Shown: one piece after another, positions 33,357-48,145 of the stretch
Layout: each line of letters begins with the position of its first letter
Position numbering within the stretch: the first letter of the stretch is position 1
NCBI GenBank assembly: GCA_002104945.1
Contig: MCFH01000022.1
Span: 186,001-250,000 of the forward strand
Direction of reading: 5' to 3'
Source of the DNA: Piromyces finnis
Taxonomy: Eukaryota > Neocallimastigomycota > Neocallimastigomycetes > Neocallimastigales > Neocallimastigaceae
DNA: 64,000 nt
The notes under the pieces: generated by a model
The model's input: the letters and a program-made list of their open reading frames with translations, nothing else
Database searches by the model: none
What the model was told of the DNA's origin: nothing
Program-made: the position numbers and the translations under genes

Positions 33357-33431
33357 TGTATAATCTCTATCTATTACTCATCTATTTTCATAAATTTGCT
33401 TGTTGTACGCCCGGATTCTCCACCAAAAACT
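32895..33431 (-). other. Leader of the second retroelement
   Basis: This is untranslated sequence between the 5' LTR and gag. It includes a less AT-rich patch (33090-33170) and a block of ATT, TA and T repeats (about 33223-33357). No supported gene is present. Confidence 0.6.
33408..33425 (-). other. Putative tRNA primer binding site
   Basis: On the minus strand, six bases after the LTR end, TGGTGGAGAATCCGGGCG begins with the TGG expected to pair with a tRNA CCA tail. Its complement looks like a tRNA 3' end with acceptor strand ATTCTCC plus A. I could not assign the tRNA, and it is neither of the two tRNAs in this window. Confidence 0.5.
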
Positions 33432-34061
33432 TGGTACAGAATTTTATTATAAGTACCTTTTTCTTTATTGTTTGGGACACTACAACAGTTATAAATAACA
33501 AATTTATATTCTAGATGAATATTTTTTGATTATATATTATTTTATTATTTTGTTTATTATTTTATTATTTTTATTACAAGCTTTATTATTTATAAGTATT
33601 ATTTATTATTATTTTATATTATCATTTGTTTTAAAAATAGGTATAATCTTAGAAAATAAACTAATATTATTATTAATTCCTTCACTAAATCTAACAATAA
33701 TATTATTTATTCTTCTATTATTATCACCTTATCTTTATTTTATTTATAATATAACTAATATAAACTAACTAAAACTAACTAAAAACTAAAAACTCTTCTT
33801 TTTCCTTTTTTTATATATATACGCGTCTTTCTCTTCCTTATATAATTATATTTTTATCATCCTTATATTAAATTATAAAAAGTTTATTTTACTTTAATAA
33901 ATTATTTATAAGTTATTAATTTAATTTAATTTACCATTCTTATTATTACTATCGTTATATAAATTTATTAAATAAAAATATTTAAATCCATATATATTAT
34001 AAGGGTTATTTCATTTACCAAATATATGGATTTATTGCATTTTTCTGAATGTGGTGTACCA
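33432..34061 (-). repeat. 5' LTR of the second retroelement
   Basis: The LTR is 630 bp, near-identical to 27093-27721. Its outer end, ...GTGTACCA at 34061, is 14 bp from the mature 5' end of tRNA-Ser. Confidence 0.93.
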
Positions 34062-34075
34062 TTCAAGCAAGTAAA

Positions 34076-34157
34076 GTCAGTTTGTCCGAGTGGTTAAGGA
34101 GTCAGACTTGAAATCTGATGGGCTCTGCCCGCGCAGGTTCAAACCCTGCAGCTGACG
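34076..34157 (+). tRNA. tRNA-Ser (anticodon TGA)
   Basis: All arms fold. Acceptor GTCAGTT pairs with AGCTGAC (one G-T pair), the D stem is TCC/GGA, the anticodon stem is TCAGA/TCTGA with loop CTTGAAA (anticodon TGA, reading UCA), there is a long class II variable arm with GGGC/GCCC, and the T arm is GCAGG-TTCAAAC-CCTGC. The discriminator is G. No intron and no encoded CCA, as expected for a nuclear gene. Confidence 0.97.
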
Positions 34158-34164
34158 AATTAAT

Positions 34165-34247
34165 GCCGGGATGGCCGAGTTGGTCTAAGGCGGCGCACTC
34201 AAGATGCGTTTTCGAAAGAAGCGCGAGTTCGAATCTCGCTTCCGGCA
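34165..34247 (+). tRNA. tRNA-Leu (anticodon CAA)
   Basis: Acceptor GCCGGGA pairs with TTCCGGC. The D stem is GCC/GGC, the anticodon stem is GCGCA/TGCGT with loop CTCAAGA (anticodon CAA, reading UUG), the variable arm is TTC-GAAA-GAA, and the T arm is GCGAG-TTCGAAT-CTCGC. The discriminator is A. No intron is present, unlike many fungal tRNA-Leu(CAA) genes. It begins only seven bases after tRNA-Ser. Confidence 0.97.
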
Positions 34248-34254
34248 AAGATTA

Positions 34255-34259
34255 TTTTT
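34255..34259 (+). terminator. RNA polymerase III terminator
   Basis: A TTTTT run lies eight bases after tRNA-Leu. The seven-base spacer between the two tRNAs (AATTAAT) has no T run, so both genes are probably transcribed as one precursor ending here. Confidence 0.7.
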
Positions 34260-38564
<4,305 letters not shown>

Positions 38565-41500
38565 ATGGTTCGCGGAAAGAAGCCACAACTTTCTGCCTCT
38601 AAGGAAGATATAAGAGCTTTAGATCCATTAACTAATGAAACTATTGTCTCAAACCTTAGAGATAGATATTCTAACAATGCTTTTTACACTCGAATAGGGT
38701 CGAATTTAATAGTCGCAGTTAATCCAAACCGGCGAACTGATGCCATTTCAGAAGAAACTGAAATGGCTTATCTCGAAGATGCTATGGATACTTCTAACGA
38801 AAGTTCAAAGAAGAAACTTCCTCCACATGTCTATGAAATTGCCTCCAAAGCTTACCTTCACTTGTGTAGAAATGGAGAAGATCAAAGTATTATATTAAGG
38901 TAAAGTAAAGGTTTTTTTTAAATAAAAAAATAAACTAATTATTTTTGAGGAATAATTATGGTTTTTTAAAATTAAAAAAGAAAAATAGATTTGTAAAAAG
39001 GGAGGAGTGTGTAATAAAATGCTAAAAATGTTTTAATTGAATAAATAGAAATCGAAGGAATAAAAAGTTTTAATTAAATAAAGAGAAAACGAAAGATTAA
39101 GATAATAAAAATAAATTTTAATAAAATGAATAGAAAACAAAAAAATAGAGAACAATATATAAAATATTGGAAATATATATATTTTTTTTTGAAAGTTTTT
39201 AATTGAATAGAAATAATAAAATTGAATGGTAAAAGTAACAAAAAGGTAGAATAGGTTAAATTAAAATGCAAAGATTTAATATGGAAATGATAAAATAGAT
39301 AAAGAAAAAAATAGCATAATTATCATTTGTTTTTAAGTTATTAATATGTTTTGATTATTTATTAATTTAATAGAGGTGTTTCAGGAAGTGGTAAATCATT
39401 TACTAGAGATATGCTTGTTCAATATTTATGTGATCTTAGTAAGGGAAAGAAAAAGTCAAAAGTTAGAACTGGTATTAAGAATTCAGCTGTCATTCTTAAT
39501 GCTTTTGGTAATGCCAAGACTATATTAAATCCAGATGCTTCTCGCTATGGTAAATATACAGAAGTTCAATATGATAATCACGGTAAAATTATTGGTGCAA
39601 AGATTTGTGATTATTTATTAGAAAAAAATAGAATCACTGATATACCAGCCGGTGAAAGAAGTTATCATGTCTTTTACTACTTATTTGCTGGTGCTTCTAT
39701 AGAAGAAAAGAATTACTGGAGATTAGGTGAAGTTACTAATTATTATTACATGGGTGATCAACGTTCTATTCAAGCAACAGATGAAACAAAATTCAAAGAA
39801 TTAACTAATGCAATGAAGACAGTTGGTATTGGTAGATCTGCCCAAAATCAAATATTCCAACTTTTAACTGCTATACTTCAACTTGGAAATTTACAATTTG
39901 TTGATTCAGGTGATATGACACAAGAACCATGTCAAATTAAAAATCTTGATTTATTAGAAGTTATTGCTGAAACTCTTGGTATTCACCCACGTAACCTTGA
40001 AACGGTTTTAACTTATAAAACTATGTATATTAAACGTGAACTTTGTTCTGTTTTCTTAAATGCTGAAACAGCTATTATTCAACGTGATTCTCTTGCAAAG
40101 TGTCTTTACTCTCTTCTCTTCCGTTGGATTGTTGATCATATTAACAATCGTTTATGTAAAACCGAAGAAGAAACTGCCAATTTCATTGGTATTACTGATT
40201 TCCCAGGTTTCCAAAATAAGGAAGATAATCAACTTCAGGAATTACTTTCTCATTACATGAACGAACACACCAATCAATTCATTAATCAACAAGTCTTTGA
40301 AATTCCATTAAGTGATTACAAGAGTCAAAATATCAGAGTACAAGAATATCATTATATTCCAAATGAAGAAATTATTCAATTATATGAAAAGTCAAATGGT
40401 ATCATTAACGTATTGGACAGTGAATGTAATCGTACTCGTAAGAACCAAGACCGTCTTTTAGGTAAGATTAATGCTTTAGCTGAAGGTTCTAGTATAATTA
40501 AGCCAGCTAGAAACGGCTTCACCATTCAACATTATGAAGGTGATGTTACTTATGAAATTGAAGATTTATTAGAATCTAACTTGGAAAGTATGAATAGTGA
40601 CTTTGTTTCATTAATTCGTGGTAGTGGTGAAATGCCAGAATCTAACAATGAATTTATCAAAAGTCTTTTCTCTGATAAGGCTGTCACCACTCAAACTCTT
40701 AACAGCACTAGTACTAATATTGTCGATGCTCAGCAATCCAAGCTTCCATCTCGTTCTCCATCTACAAAACGTAAGCAAAGAAAGCTTGAAAAGAAGAAGC
40801 AAACCGAAGTTGTTCCAACTGTTGGTAGTCACTTAACTTCCACCATGAATGAATTATTTGATTCACTCTCTGAAACTAACCCATGGCTTGTAATGTGTAT
40901 TAAACCAAATGAAGATTTAAGAACTTATAAGTTTAACGCTAACTATGTTGACGAACAAGTTCAAATGTATGGAATGGAAGATATCACAAAGATTCGTCAA
41001 GATTATGATTATACCTCTTACTTTACTTTTGATGAATTCTTGGAGATTTTCGAACCAATTGTTGAATCTCTTCAACTTCCAAACAATTCACCAAGAAATA
41101 AGTGTATTTCCTTTGTTAACGTTTTCAAGTGGGGACCACAAGATGTTTTAATTGGTCAAGATAAGCTTTTCGTTTCTGAAGATGCATGGAGAATCTTGGA
41201 TAACGAAGTCAGGGCTATTGAAGAAGCCATGAAGCCAAAGAAAAACAGAATTTCAGATGGTATCCATGGTGATTCAAATAGCCGCTCTGGTTTAATTGAA
41301 GGTTATTCTGATATCCGTGAAGGTAGTGAATTTAGTGAAGATGAAATTTTGACCGAAGATAATATGTCTCAATTCGATTCGGAATATCACTTCAATGATC
41401 AAAATACAGATGCTCTTGTTGAAGATGTTAAAAATCGTGATGAAAATATTATTCCACAAGAACAACAGGAAGAAGAAGAAGAATCTTCTGAAGAAGAAGA

Positions 41501-44500
41501 AGAAGAAAAAGAAAAAACAACTTTAGCTCGTAAACAATGGGTTTGCTTTACTTGGTCTGTTACTTGGTGTTACTTCCCATGTTGTCTTTCATGGTGTGGT
41601 GGTATGAAACTTAAAGAAATTCAAATGGCTTGGCGTGAAAAGGTTGCTCTTTGTATTATTATTGGTTTATTGAGTGCTTCTATTATCTTTTATATTGTTG
41701 GTCTTGGTCAAATTATTTGTCCAAAGCAAAATGTAATGACCAGAGAAGAACTTCGTAAATATGATAAACCTAGTAAGGCCTATGTTGGTTTACACGGACG
41801 TTATTTAGATATTACTGATTTCCTTAATAAGCCATCTCATATTATTTATAAGGATACTGTTGGTTTTGATGATTATATTGGTCAAGATTTAACCTATATG
41901 TTTTATTCTCCACTTGATTTATGGGGTATATCTTACTGTTTAGGTGTTGGTGCTAATCCACGTGATAACAACATGCAATGGGATTATATTTATGGTGATA
42001 AGGAAACTACTGCTCGTCGTAAGAACTTTGAAACAAACGTCGAAAATGGTTCCACCTATCTCCACCGTATTAACAATCCAAATCCAGATAATAGAGGTCC
42101 ATCAAACGTTCCAAAGGATTATGTTCATTACTTAATTAAATCTTACTTTAAGGGTTACCTTGTTATTTCCAAGGATCAAATTAAGCCAGGATCCTCCAAT
42201 GAAAGTAATGTCAAGTATGTTGTTATTAAGGATAATGTCTATGATATTACTAGTTATGGTGGTGGTAACAACTTCTTAGGTAAATTCTATGATGAAGTTT
42301 TAACTGAACCATCTCGCGATGTAACTGATCTCTATGAGAAATATGTCAAAAAGTATAGAAGTAATGAAGGTTTAGAAGACTATTATTCACCAGAGAGCTG
42401 TCTTCAATGTATGAAGGATATCTTCTTCTATGCTAAGATTGATCATCGTAATGATCTTCGTTGTCAATTGACTAATTACATGCTTTTAATTGGTTCCATT
42501 GTATTAGTCAGTGTTATTGGTGTCAAGTTCTTAGCTGCTCTTCGTTTTGGTGGTAAGAGAGATCCAGAAGAATATGATAAGTTTGTTATTTGCCAAGTAC
42601 CATGTTATACTGAAGATGACGATTCTCTTCGTAAGACCATTGATTCACTTTCTACAATGCAATATGATGATAAGCGTAAACTTCTCTTCATTATTGCTGA
42701 TGGTATGATTATTGGTAGTGGTAACGATCGTCCAACTCCACGTATTGTTTTAGATATTCTTGGTGTTGATGCTAGTGTAGATCCTGAAGCTTTCGCTTTC
42801 CATTCCATTGGTGAAGGTCCACTTGAATACAATATGGGTAAGATTTACTCTGGTCTTTATGAATGTAAGGGTAGATCTGTTCCATTCATTGTAGTTGTTA
42901 AGGTCGGTAGTCCAGCTGAACGTTCAAGACCAGGTAATCGTGGTAAGCGTGATTCTCAAATGATTTTAATGCGTTTCCTTTCCAAGGTTCACTTTAATTC
43001 TGAAATGACTCCTCTTGAATTAGAAATCTACCACCAAATGAAGAATGTTATTGGTGTTAACCCAAGTTTCTATGAATATGTTTTGATGGTTGATGCCGAT
43101 ACCAGAGTTATGAAGGATTCCTTAAATCGTATGGTTGCTTGTATGATTCACGACTCTAAGATTATGGGTATTTGTGGTGAAACTAGATTAGAATCTGAAA
43201 AGAAGAGTTGGGTTACTATGATTCAAGTTTACGAATACTTTATTTCCCATCATTTATCAAAGGCATTCGAATCATTATTCGGTTCTGTTACTTGTTTACC
43301 AGGTTGTTTCTCTATGTATCGTGTTCGTACACCAACTCGTCACATTCCATTATTAATCAGTCCAGATATTATCAATGACTATTCCGAAAACAAGGTTGAT
43401 ACTCTTCATAAGAAGAATCTTTTATCTCTTGGTGAAGATCGTTACTTAACCACATTAATGTTGAAGCACTTCCCTAACTTGAAATTAACCTTCACTCCAG
43501 ATGCAATTTGTAAAACTAATGTTCCAGATCGTTTCAATGTTTTGTTATCTCAACGTCGTCGTTGGATTAACTCTACGGTTCACAACTTGGTTGAATTACT
43601 TTTCTTACCACAACTTTGCGGTTTCCTTTGTTTCTCCCTTCGTTTTGTTGTATTCCTTGATTTATTCGCTACTTTGACCCAACCAGCCACAATTATTTAC
43701 TTGATCTATTTAATCTACGTTGTTATTGTTAAGGGTGATGATCTTCCAGTTCTTTCCTTGTTGCTTTTGGTGGCAATGTATGGTTTCCAAGTTATTATCT
43801 TCTTATTAAAGAAGCAATGGCAACATGTTGGTTGGATGATCATTTACATTTTAGCCATTCCACTCTTTGGTTTCTTCATTCCACTTTACTCCTTCTGGCA
43901 CTTTGATGATTTCTCATGGGGTAATACTCGTGTCGTTATTGAACGTAAAATGCGTAAGAAGGGTAAGAAGAATGATGTTGAAATGTATGATCCAAAGCAA
44001 ATTCCAATGAAGAAGTGGGAAGATTACGAACGTGAACTTTATGAACAACAAGAAGAATCATCAAAGGATTCTCGTGCCTCTGACTTTAATGTTCAATCCT
44101 CTTATGCTCCATCCTCTATTACAGCCGTTCCACCACCTCAATTTGAAACCAACTACTCTCCATCTATTCCAGCCGGTAGTGTCTATGGTGGTGAAATGCC
44201 AACTTCATATTATAACGGTTCAGTTTATGCAGCAAGTGCTTATCAACCAAGTACTCCAGCAGGTCCATACAGCTCAATATATCAATCTCAAGCCTCTGGC
44301 TATCCAAATACTTCAGGTTATCCAAACACTTCAGTATACAGTAGTAAACCAAGTGGTATGATGCCATCAGATGAAGAAATTGTTCGTGAAATTCGACAAA
44401 TACTTTCTACTGCTGATTTAATGAATATTACTAAGAAACAAGTTCGTGAACAATTAACCAACTACTTTGGTGTTGACATGGCACCAAAGAAGAGCTACAT

Positions 44501-44540
44501 TAATTCTGTCATTGAATCAATATTAGAAGGTAAGATGTAA
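38565..44540 (+). CDS. Chitin synthase with N-terminal myosin-like domain (class V/VII type)
   Basis: The coding sequence is 38565-38899 joined to 39374-44540, giving 1833 residues. It polymerises UDP-GlcNAc into chitin at the plasma membrane. Order: myosin-motor-like domain (about 20-640) with P-loop GVSGSGKS at 113-120, switch I-like NPDASRYGK at 164-172 and switch II-like DFPGFQ at 387-392; an acidic linker (poly-Glu, about 810-830); a hydrophobic segment at about 869-890; a cytochrome-b5-like region; the catalytic domain with DAD (1352-1354), EDR (1466-1468) and QRRRW (1505-1509); several C-terminal membrane helices (about 1520-1630); a Tyr/Ser/Pro-rich stretch; and a DEK-C-type domain (about 1777-1833). 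This architecture is that of fungal CsmA/CsmB-like enzymes. The P-loop (V for E, S for T) and switch II (Q for E) deviate from active myosins. The intron splits the codon for the Arg before the P-loop. Confidence 0.95.
38900..39373 (+). other. Intron of the chitin synthase gene
   Basis: The donor is GTAAAG after ...TTAAG and the acceptor is ATTTAATAG before AGGTGTTTCAGG. Length is 474 bp, very AT-rich, with in-frame stops. Splicing joins exon 1 to the P-loop without a frame break, restoring R-G-V-S-G-S-G-K. Confidence 0.88.
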
Positions 44541-45489
44541 GCGTTCAAAGCTTATTGAAACATTTTACAGTATCTACTATCTTTATGTAGAAATCCACTT
44601 TCATTCTTTTAAAATACCAAAGAAAAAAAGACATTTAGTTTATTATAATACCATATATTAGTTAAGAAGCGTTAAAAAGAAAAAAAAAAAAGAACCTTTG
44701 TAGTAAAAATGAATTTAGTATTTATTTTATCATCCACCACGTTAGAAAGATAACACTATAGAAAAAATAATAAACTATATATATATATAATAGTATCTAC
44801 TACAATATTATGAACAAATAATACCTCAAAAAAAAAAAAATAATCTATTATAGTAATATTATCAAACAAATCTATTAGTAAAAAAAAAAAATAATAATAA
44901 ACATTAGCACACACATATATATACACATTACATGAAAAAAAAAAAAAGAAACAGAAAAAAAATCAATATTTTATATTTTAAAAAGCATCCAAAAAAAACA
45001 AACATAAATAGCGTTTAAAAAATAAAATAAATTTTTATATTTCTTTTTTTTTTTTTTTTATTATTATTATTATTTTTTTTTTTCATTTTTTTAAAAAAAT
45101 ATTTAATACTATATATTTTATTATTATCTCTTTTATTTTTAATTTTATATATATATCTTAATTAATTAGTATTTTTAATATATTATTATCTTTAAAGAAA
45201 TAAAAAAAAAAAAAAATTGTAATAATTAAATTATTATAATATTTTTTTTATTTCAAGAAATTAAAAATAAAAAATTTTTAAAAATAAATTAATAAAAAAA
45301 TTATTTATAGTATTTATCATAAAATATGAAAATAAATATTTAATAAAATTAAAAAAAAAAAAAAAAAAAAAAATAGGTTATATAGTTTTAAACAAATTTT
45401 GTGTGACTATTTTATTTGTGTGTGGGTGTGTTTGATTAAAAAAAAAAAAAAGTATTCTCATTTAATATCGAAATTTTATTTTTTTTTAA
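44541..45489. other. AT-rich intergenic region after chitin synthase
   Basis: It contains the chitin synthase 3' UTR and homopolymer runs. A G/T-rich stretch (TGTGTGTGGGTGTGTTTG, near 45417-45434) precedes the LINE. No gene is seen. Confidence 0.5.
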
Positions 45490-47301
45490 CTTCCGAGTAC
45501 ATTTCACCCATCAATCTCAGAATATGGTTTAAAGAATAATTTCATTAGACCTGAACAATTTGGTTTTCGAAAAAAGGAAGAAAGTATCAGTCTTTTCATT
45601 TCAATCCAAGAAATATGCCGTAGACGTCAATTAGATAATAAAGAGACATATTTGGCCTTTTTAGATCTCAGGAAAGCATACGATTCAGTCCCAATCGGTA
45701 ATATTCTCCATAAATTAGATTGTTTAGGAATCCGAGGTAAGAGTTTACAATTTATCAAAAATTTATATTTAACATCTAAGGCTAATGTCAAATTAGATGG
45801 ACAATTCTCGAAATCTTTTGATGTGAAGAAAGGAGTTCGTCAAGGTTGCCCTCTTTCTCCTATTCTCTTTAATCTCTTTATTAATGATATATTTAAAGAG
45901 TGCGAAGATCTAGGAGTCAGTTTAGGTGACACTCGATGCTGTGGTGGACTTTTTGCAGATGATATAGTTATTTGTGCTCCAACAAGAGGATGCTTAAAAA
46001 AGATGCTTAGAAGAGTTAATGAATGGGCCTTGTATAATGAAATGGAATTTGGTATTCAGAAATGTTCAACGATGGTGATTCGTCCTGAATCAATAGAAAA
46101 TCAGAACAAGAGAGATCCAACATTTTACTTAGCAGGACAACCCATTCCAACTACTGATTGTTATACTTATCTTGGTGTTCCATTTGATAAGAATTTGTCC
46201 CTTAAACCAGTAATTAAAGCTCTTAATAACAAGGTTTTGAAAGGACTTTTCTCAGTCAGTAAATTCTTAAGAAATCCTAATATTCCTATTCCTTTCAAAA
46301 AACTAGTACTTAACTCACAAGTGATTAGCAGAGTTTCATACTTTGCACCATTACTTGGATCCAACAAAGCTAGGTCTAGGATTGCTCAGAAGCATGTTAA
46401 CAAAGGAATACGATGGGTTGCCGGAGTTCATAAAGCTGTATCGTTTATATCTTTATACTCTATTTCAAAAGATTTGAATATTCCTCCTTTGTCAGCCAAA
46501 TGTGCGTTAGCTCAGGTTAGATGTTTTAACAAATGGAAAAACTCAAATTGTATTATCTCATACCTTGTCAATTACATTCCTAAATTTAGAAAATACACGT
46601 GGTGCAAATCAAGTAGGACACTTGATAAAAAACTAAAGAAACATGGAGATGTTAAAGCAGTTAAAAACTTTTATTGGAAAGATCTCAAAGGGAATTCAAT
46701 CAAAGTGCAATATTATGATGATAATAAATTTATTGAAACTAAATATTTTATTAAATTATGTTATGAGTACCCAGAGTTTGCCTATGGCTTCTACTGGCTA
46801 TTGAAAGCAAGAAGCGGATACAAGTTGGATGCTAGAGTTGCCAAAGCTGCCAAATTTGTTGATCCAGTTTGTCCTAACTACTGTCCATGTTGCAAGTGTG
46901 GAGATCAAAGTATTAAACATTGGTTATTAGATTGTCCAACATTTAGAGATATCCGTATTAAACATTATGATTCCATAGTCCAGCTATTAAATTTTTTCAG
47001 TCAACGTAATTCCAACAGTCCTATTAATAATAATGAAATTGATAATGTCAGCAGAGATAGCAATAACAGTAATAGTAATAGTAACAATAATAATAATAAC
47101 AATAGTAATAATAACAATAGTAGTAATAGTAATAATAGAAATAGTAATAATAACAATAGTAGTAATAGAAATAATAATATTAGTAATGATAGCAATAGTG
47201 ATGATAATAATTCTAATTTAGATAGTAATTTAGTTAATGATAGTAATAGTTCTAATAATCCGGTGAATATTAATGTGTATGATTATTCTAGTGTGCAGTA
47301 A
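45490..47301 (+). pseudogene. LINE reverse transcriptase ORF fragment with C-terminal zinc motif
   Basis: The frame is open from just after a stop at 45487-45489, and RT homology starts at about 45500 (EYGLKNNFIRPEQFGF), so coding extends upstream of the first start-like codon (TTG at 45652). Seen: RT blocks with FLDLRKAYDSV, RQGCPLSPILFN and the catalytic FADD; a thumb/connection region; a cysteine-histidine cluster CPCCKCGDQSIKHWLLDC typical of LINE C termini; then a long Asn/Ser low-complexity tail. The endonuclease is absent. The frame ends early at TAA 47299-47301 because GTGTGTGCAG of copy 2 is GTGTGCAG here (2-bp loss). The next frame then continues the homologous C terminus to about 47590. 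Confidence 0.88.
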
Positions 47302-47590
47302 AATATTTAAATTCCTTCTTGGGGGAAGAAGTTTTAACAATATTAATTACAATTCAAGGGAATGGAAAGAACTTTGTAAGCGTCAGATTCAATCTGGTAC
47401 TAACGAAGGAACACCATTCTTGACGGTAACCGCGGAACTTCTAACCAAAATCATGCCTTTTGCTATTGGCCAGCAATGGTCAATGTTCAAAAGGTTTGAA
47501 GCAACATCCAAGAGCGTCAATGCTGAAGAAACAGTAAGACAGGCCAGGAGGGCCAGCGCAACCAATGGAGATCATAATTTTGTTCCATGA
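47273..47590 (+). pseudogene. Frame-shifted continuation of the LINE ORF
   Basis: After the 2-bp loss near 47290, the sequence SKIFKFLLGGRSFNNINY and onward continues in another frame. In copy 2 the same sequence is fused in frame to the RT. It is therefore the C terminus of the LINE protein rather than a separate gene. Function unknown. Confidence 0.7.
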
Positions 47591-47825
47591 CAAAATTTTG
47601 ATCTTTGGCTCGGTGTCCCATTGGAAGTCAAATACAATTATTATACTTTAGTATGATAGTGGCTTTCTTACTTTAATTAAAATTACTAGAATACATTATA
47701 CCCAATTTTTATTCATTTGTGTTTATTTAAACATATTTTTTTTATTTTTATTTTATTTTAATTTTTATATTACATGTATTATAATTTTAATTAAATTAAT
47801 AATAAAGTTTAAAATATTTGATGCC

Positions 47826-47855
<30 letters not shown>

Positions 47856-47856
<1 letters not shown>

Positions 47857-48007
47857 TCATCCTAAAAAAAAAAAAAAAAAAAAAAAGATACATCATTTTT
47901 TTATTTAAGTTGAATAAAAATTTATTCCGAACTATTTTTTATTATTATTATTAAAAAGAAAGAAATTCAATTAAATCTCTTTCATATTATAATGATAATA
48001 ATAAATT
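47856..48007. other. AT-rich sequence after LINE copy 1
   Basis: A second A run follows the LINE tail (about 47864-47886). Nothing else is recognisable. Confidence 0.4.
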
Positions 48008-48145
48008 TTATTAGAAATTAAAGATTTTTATTAAATGATGTTATGATGAATGTCCAAGAATTTTCCTATGGTTCATTACTTGACTATTAAAAGCAAGAAA
48101 GCCGATAAAGGTTGAATGCCTACTAAAGTTGCAAAAGCTTTTAAG
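48008..48145 (+). pseudogene. Eroded LINE fragment
   Basis: TCCTATGG, ACTATTAAAAGCAAGAA and GTTGCAAAAGCTTTTAA follow the order of the LINE ORF at about 46730-46860 (the EYPEFAYGF to VAKAAKF region) with many changes and stops. It is an old relic of the same family, close to the young copy. Confidence 0.6.

Larger units (their letters stand above)
27093..34061 (-). mobile_element. Full-length Ty3/gypsy retrotransposon with -1 frameshift gag/pol
   Basis: The element is about 7 kb and lies on the minus strand. Near-identical LTRs are at 33432-34061 (5') and 27093-27721 (3'), both TGGTAC...GTACCA. In element order come leader, gag (32894-31860), a frameshift signal, pol (to 27787), a purine-rich stretch and the 3' LTR. 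The LTRs differ at only about three places, so insertion is recent. The flanks do not show a 5-bp duplication (CCCTT versus TTCAA). The 5' end lies 14 bp upstream of a tRNA-Ser gene. No chromodomain is present, so it is a different lineage from the 868-6985 element. Confidence 0.95.
45490..47855 (+). mobile_element. 5'-truncated LINE (non-LTR retrotransposon), copy 1
   Basis: This is a poly(A)-tailed non-LTR element whose 5' part (endonuclease and the start of RT) is missing. The 3' end GATGCCGTT plus 27 A (47829-47855) matches that of copy 2 at 58647-58672. No clear target-site duplication can be picked out of the A-rich flanks. Confidence 0.9.

Noticed and set aside
27093-34061. Chromodomain in the second retroelement
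   Set aside because: The pol frame ends shortly after the GPY/F-like module; no chromodomain pattern is present.
47001-47195. Poly-Leu minus-strand frame (also at 57826-58020)
   Set aside because: Antisense of the Asn/Ser repeat tail of the LINE ORF.
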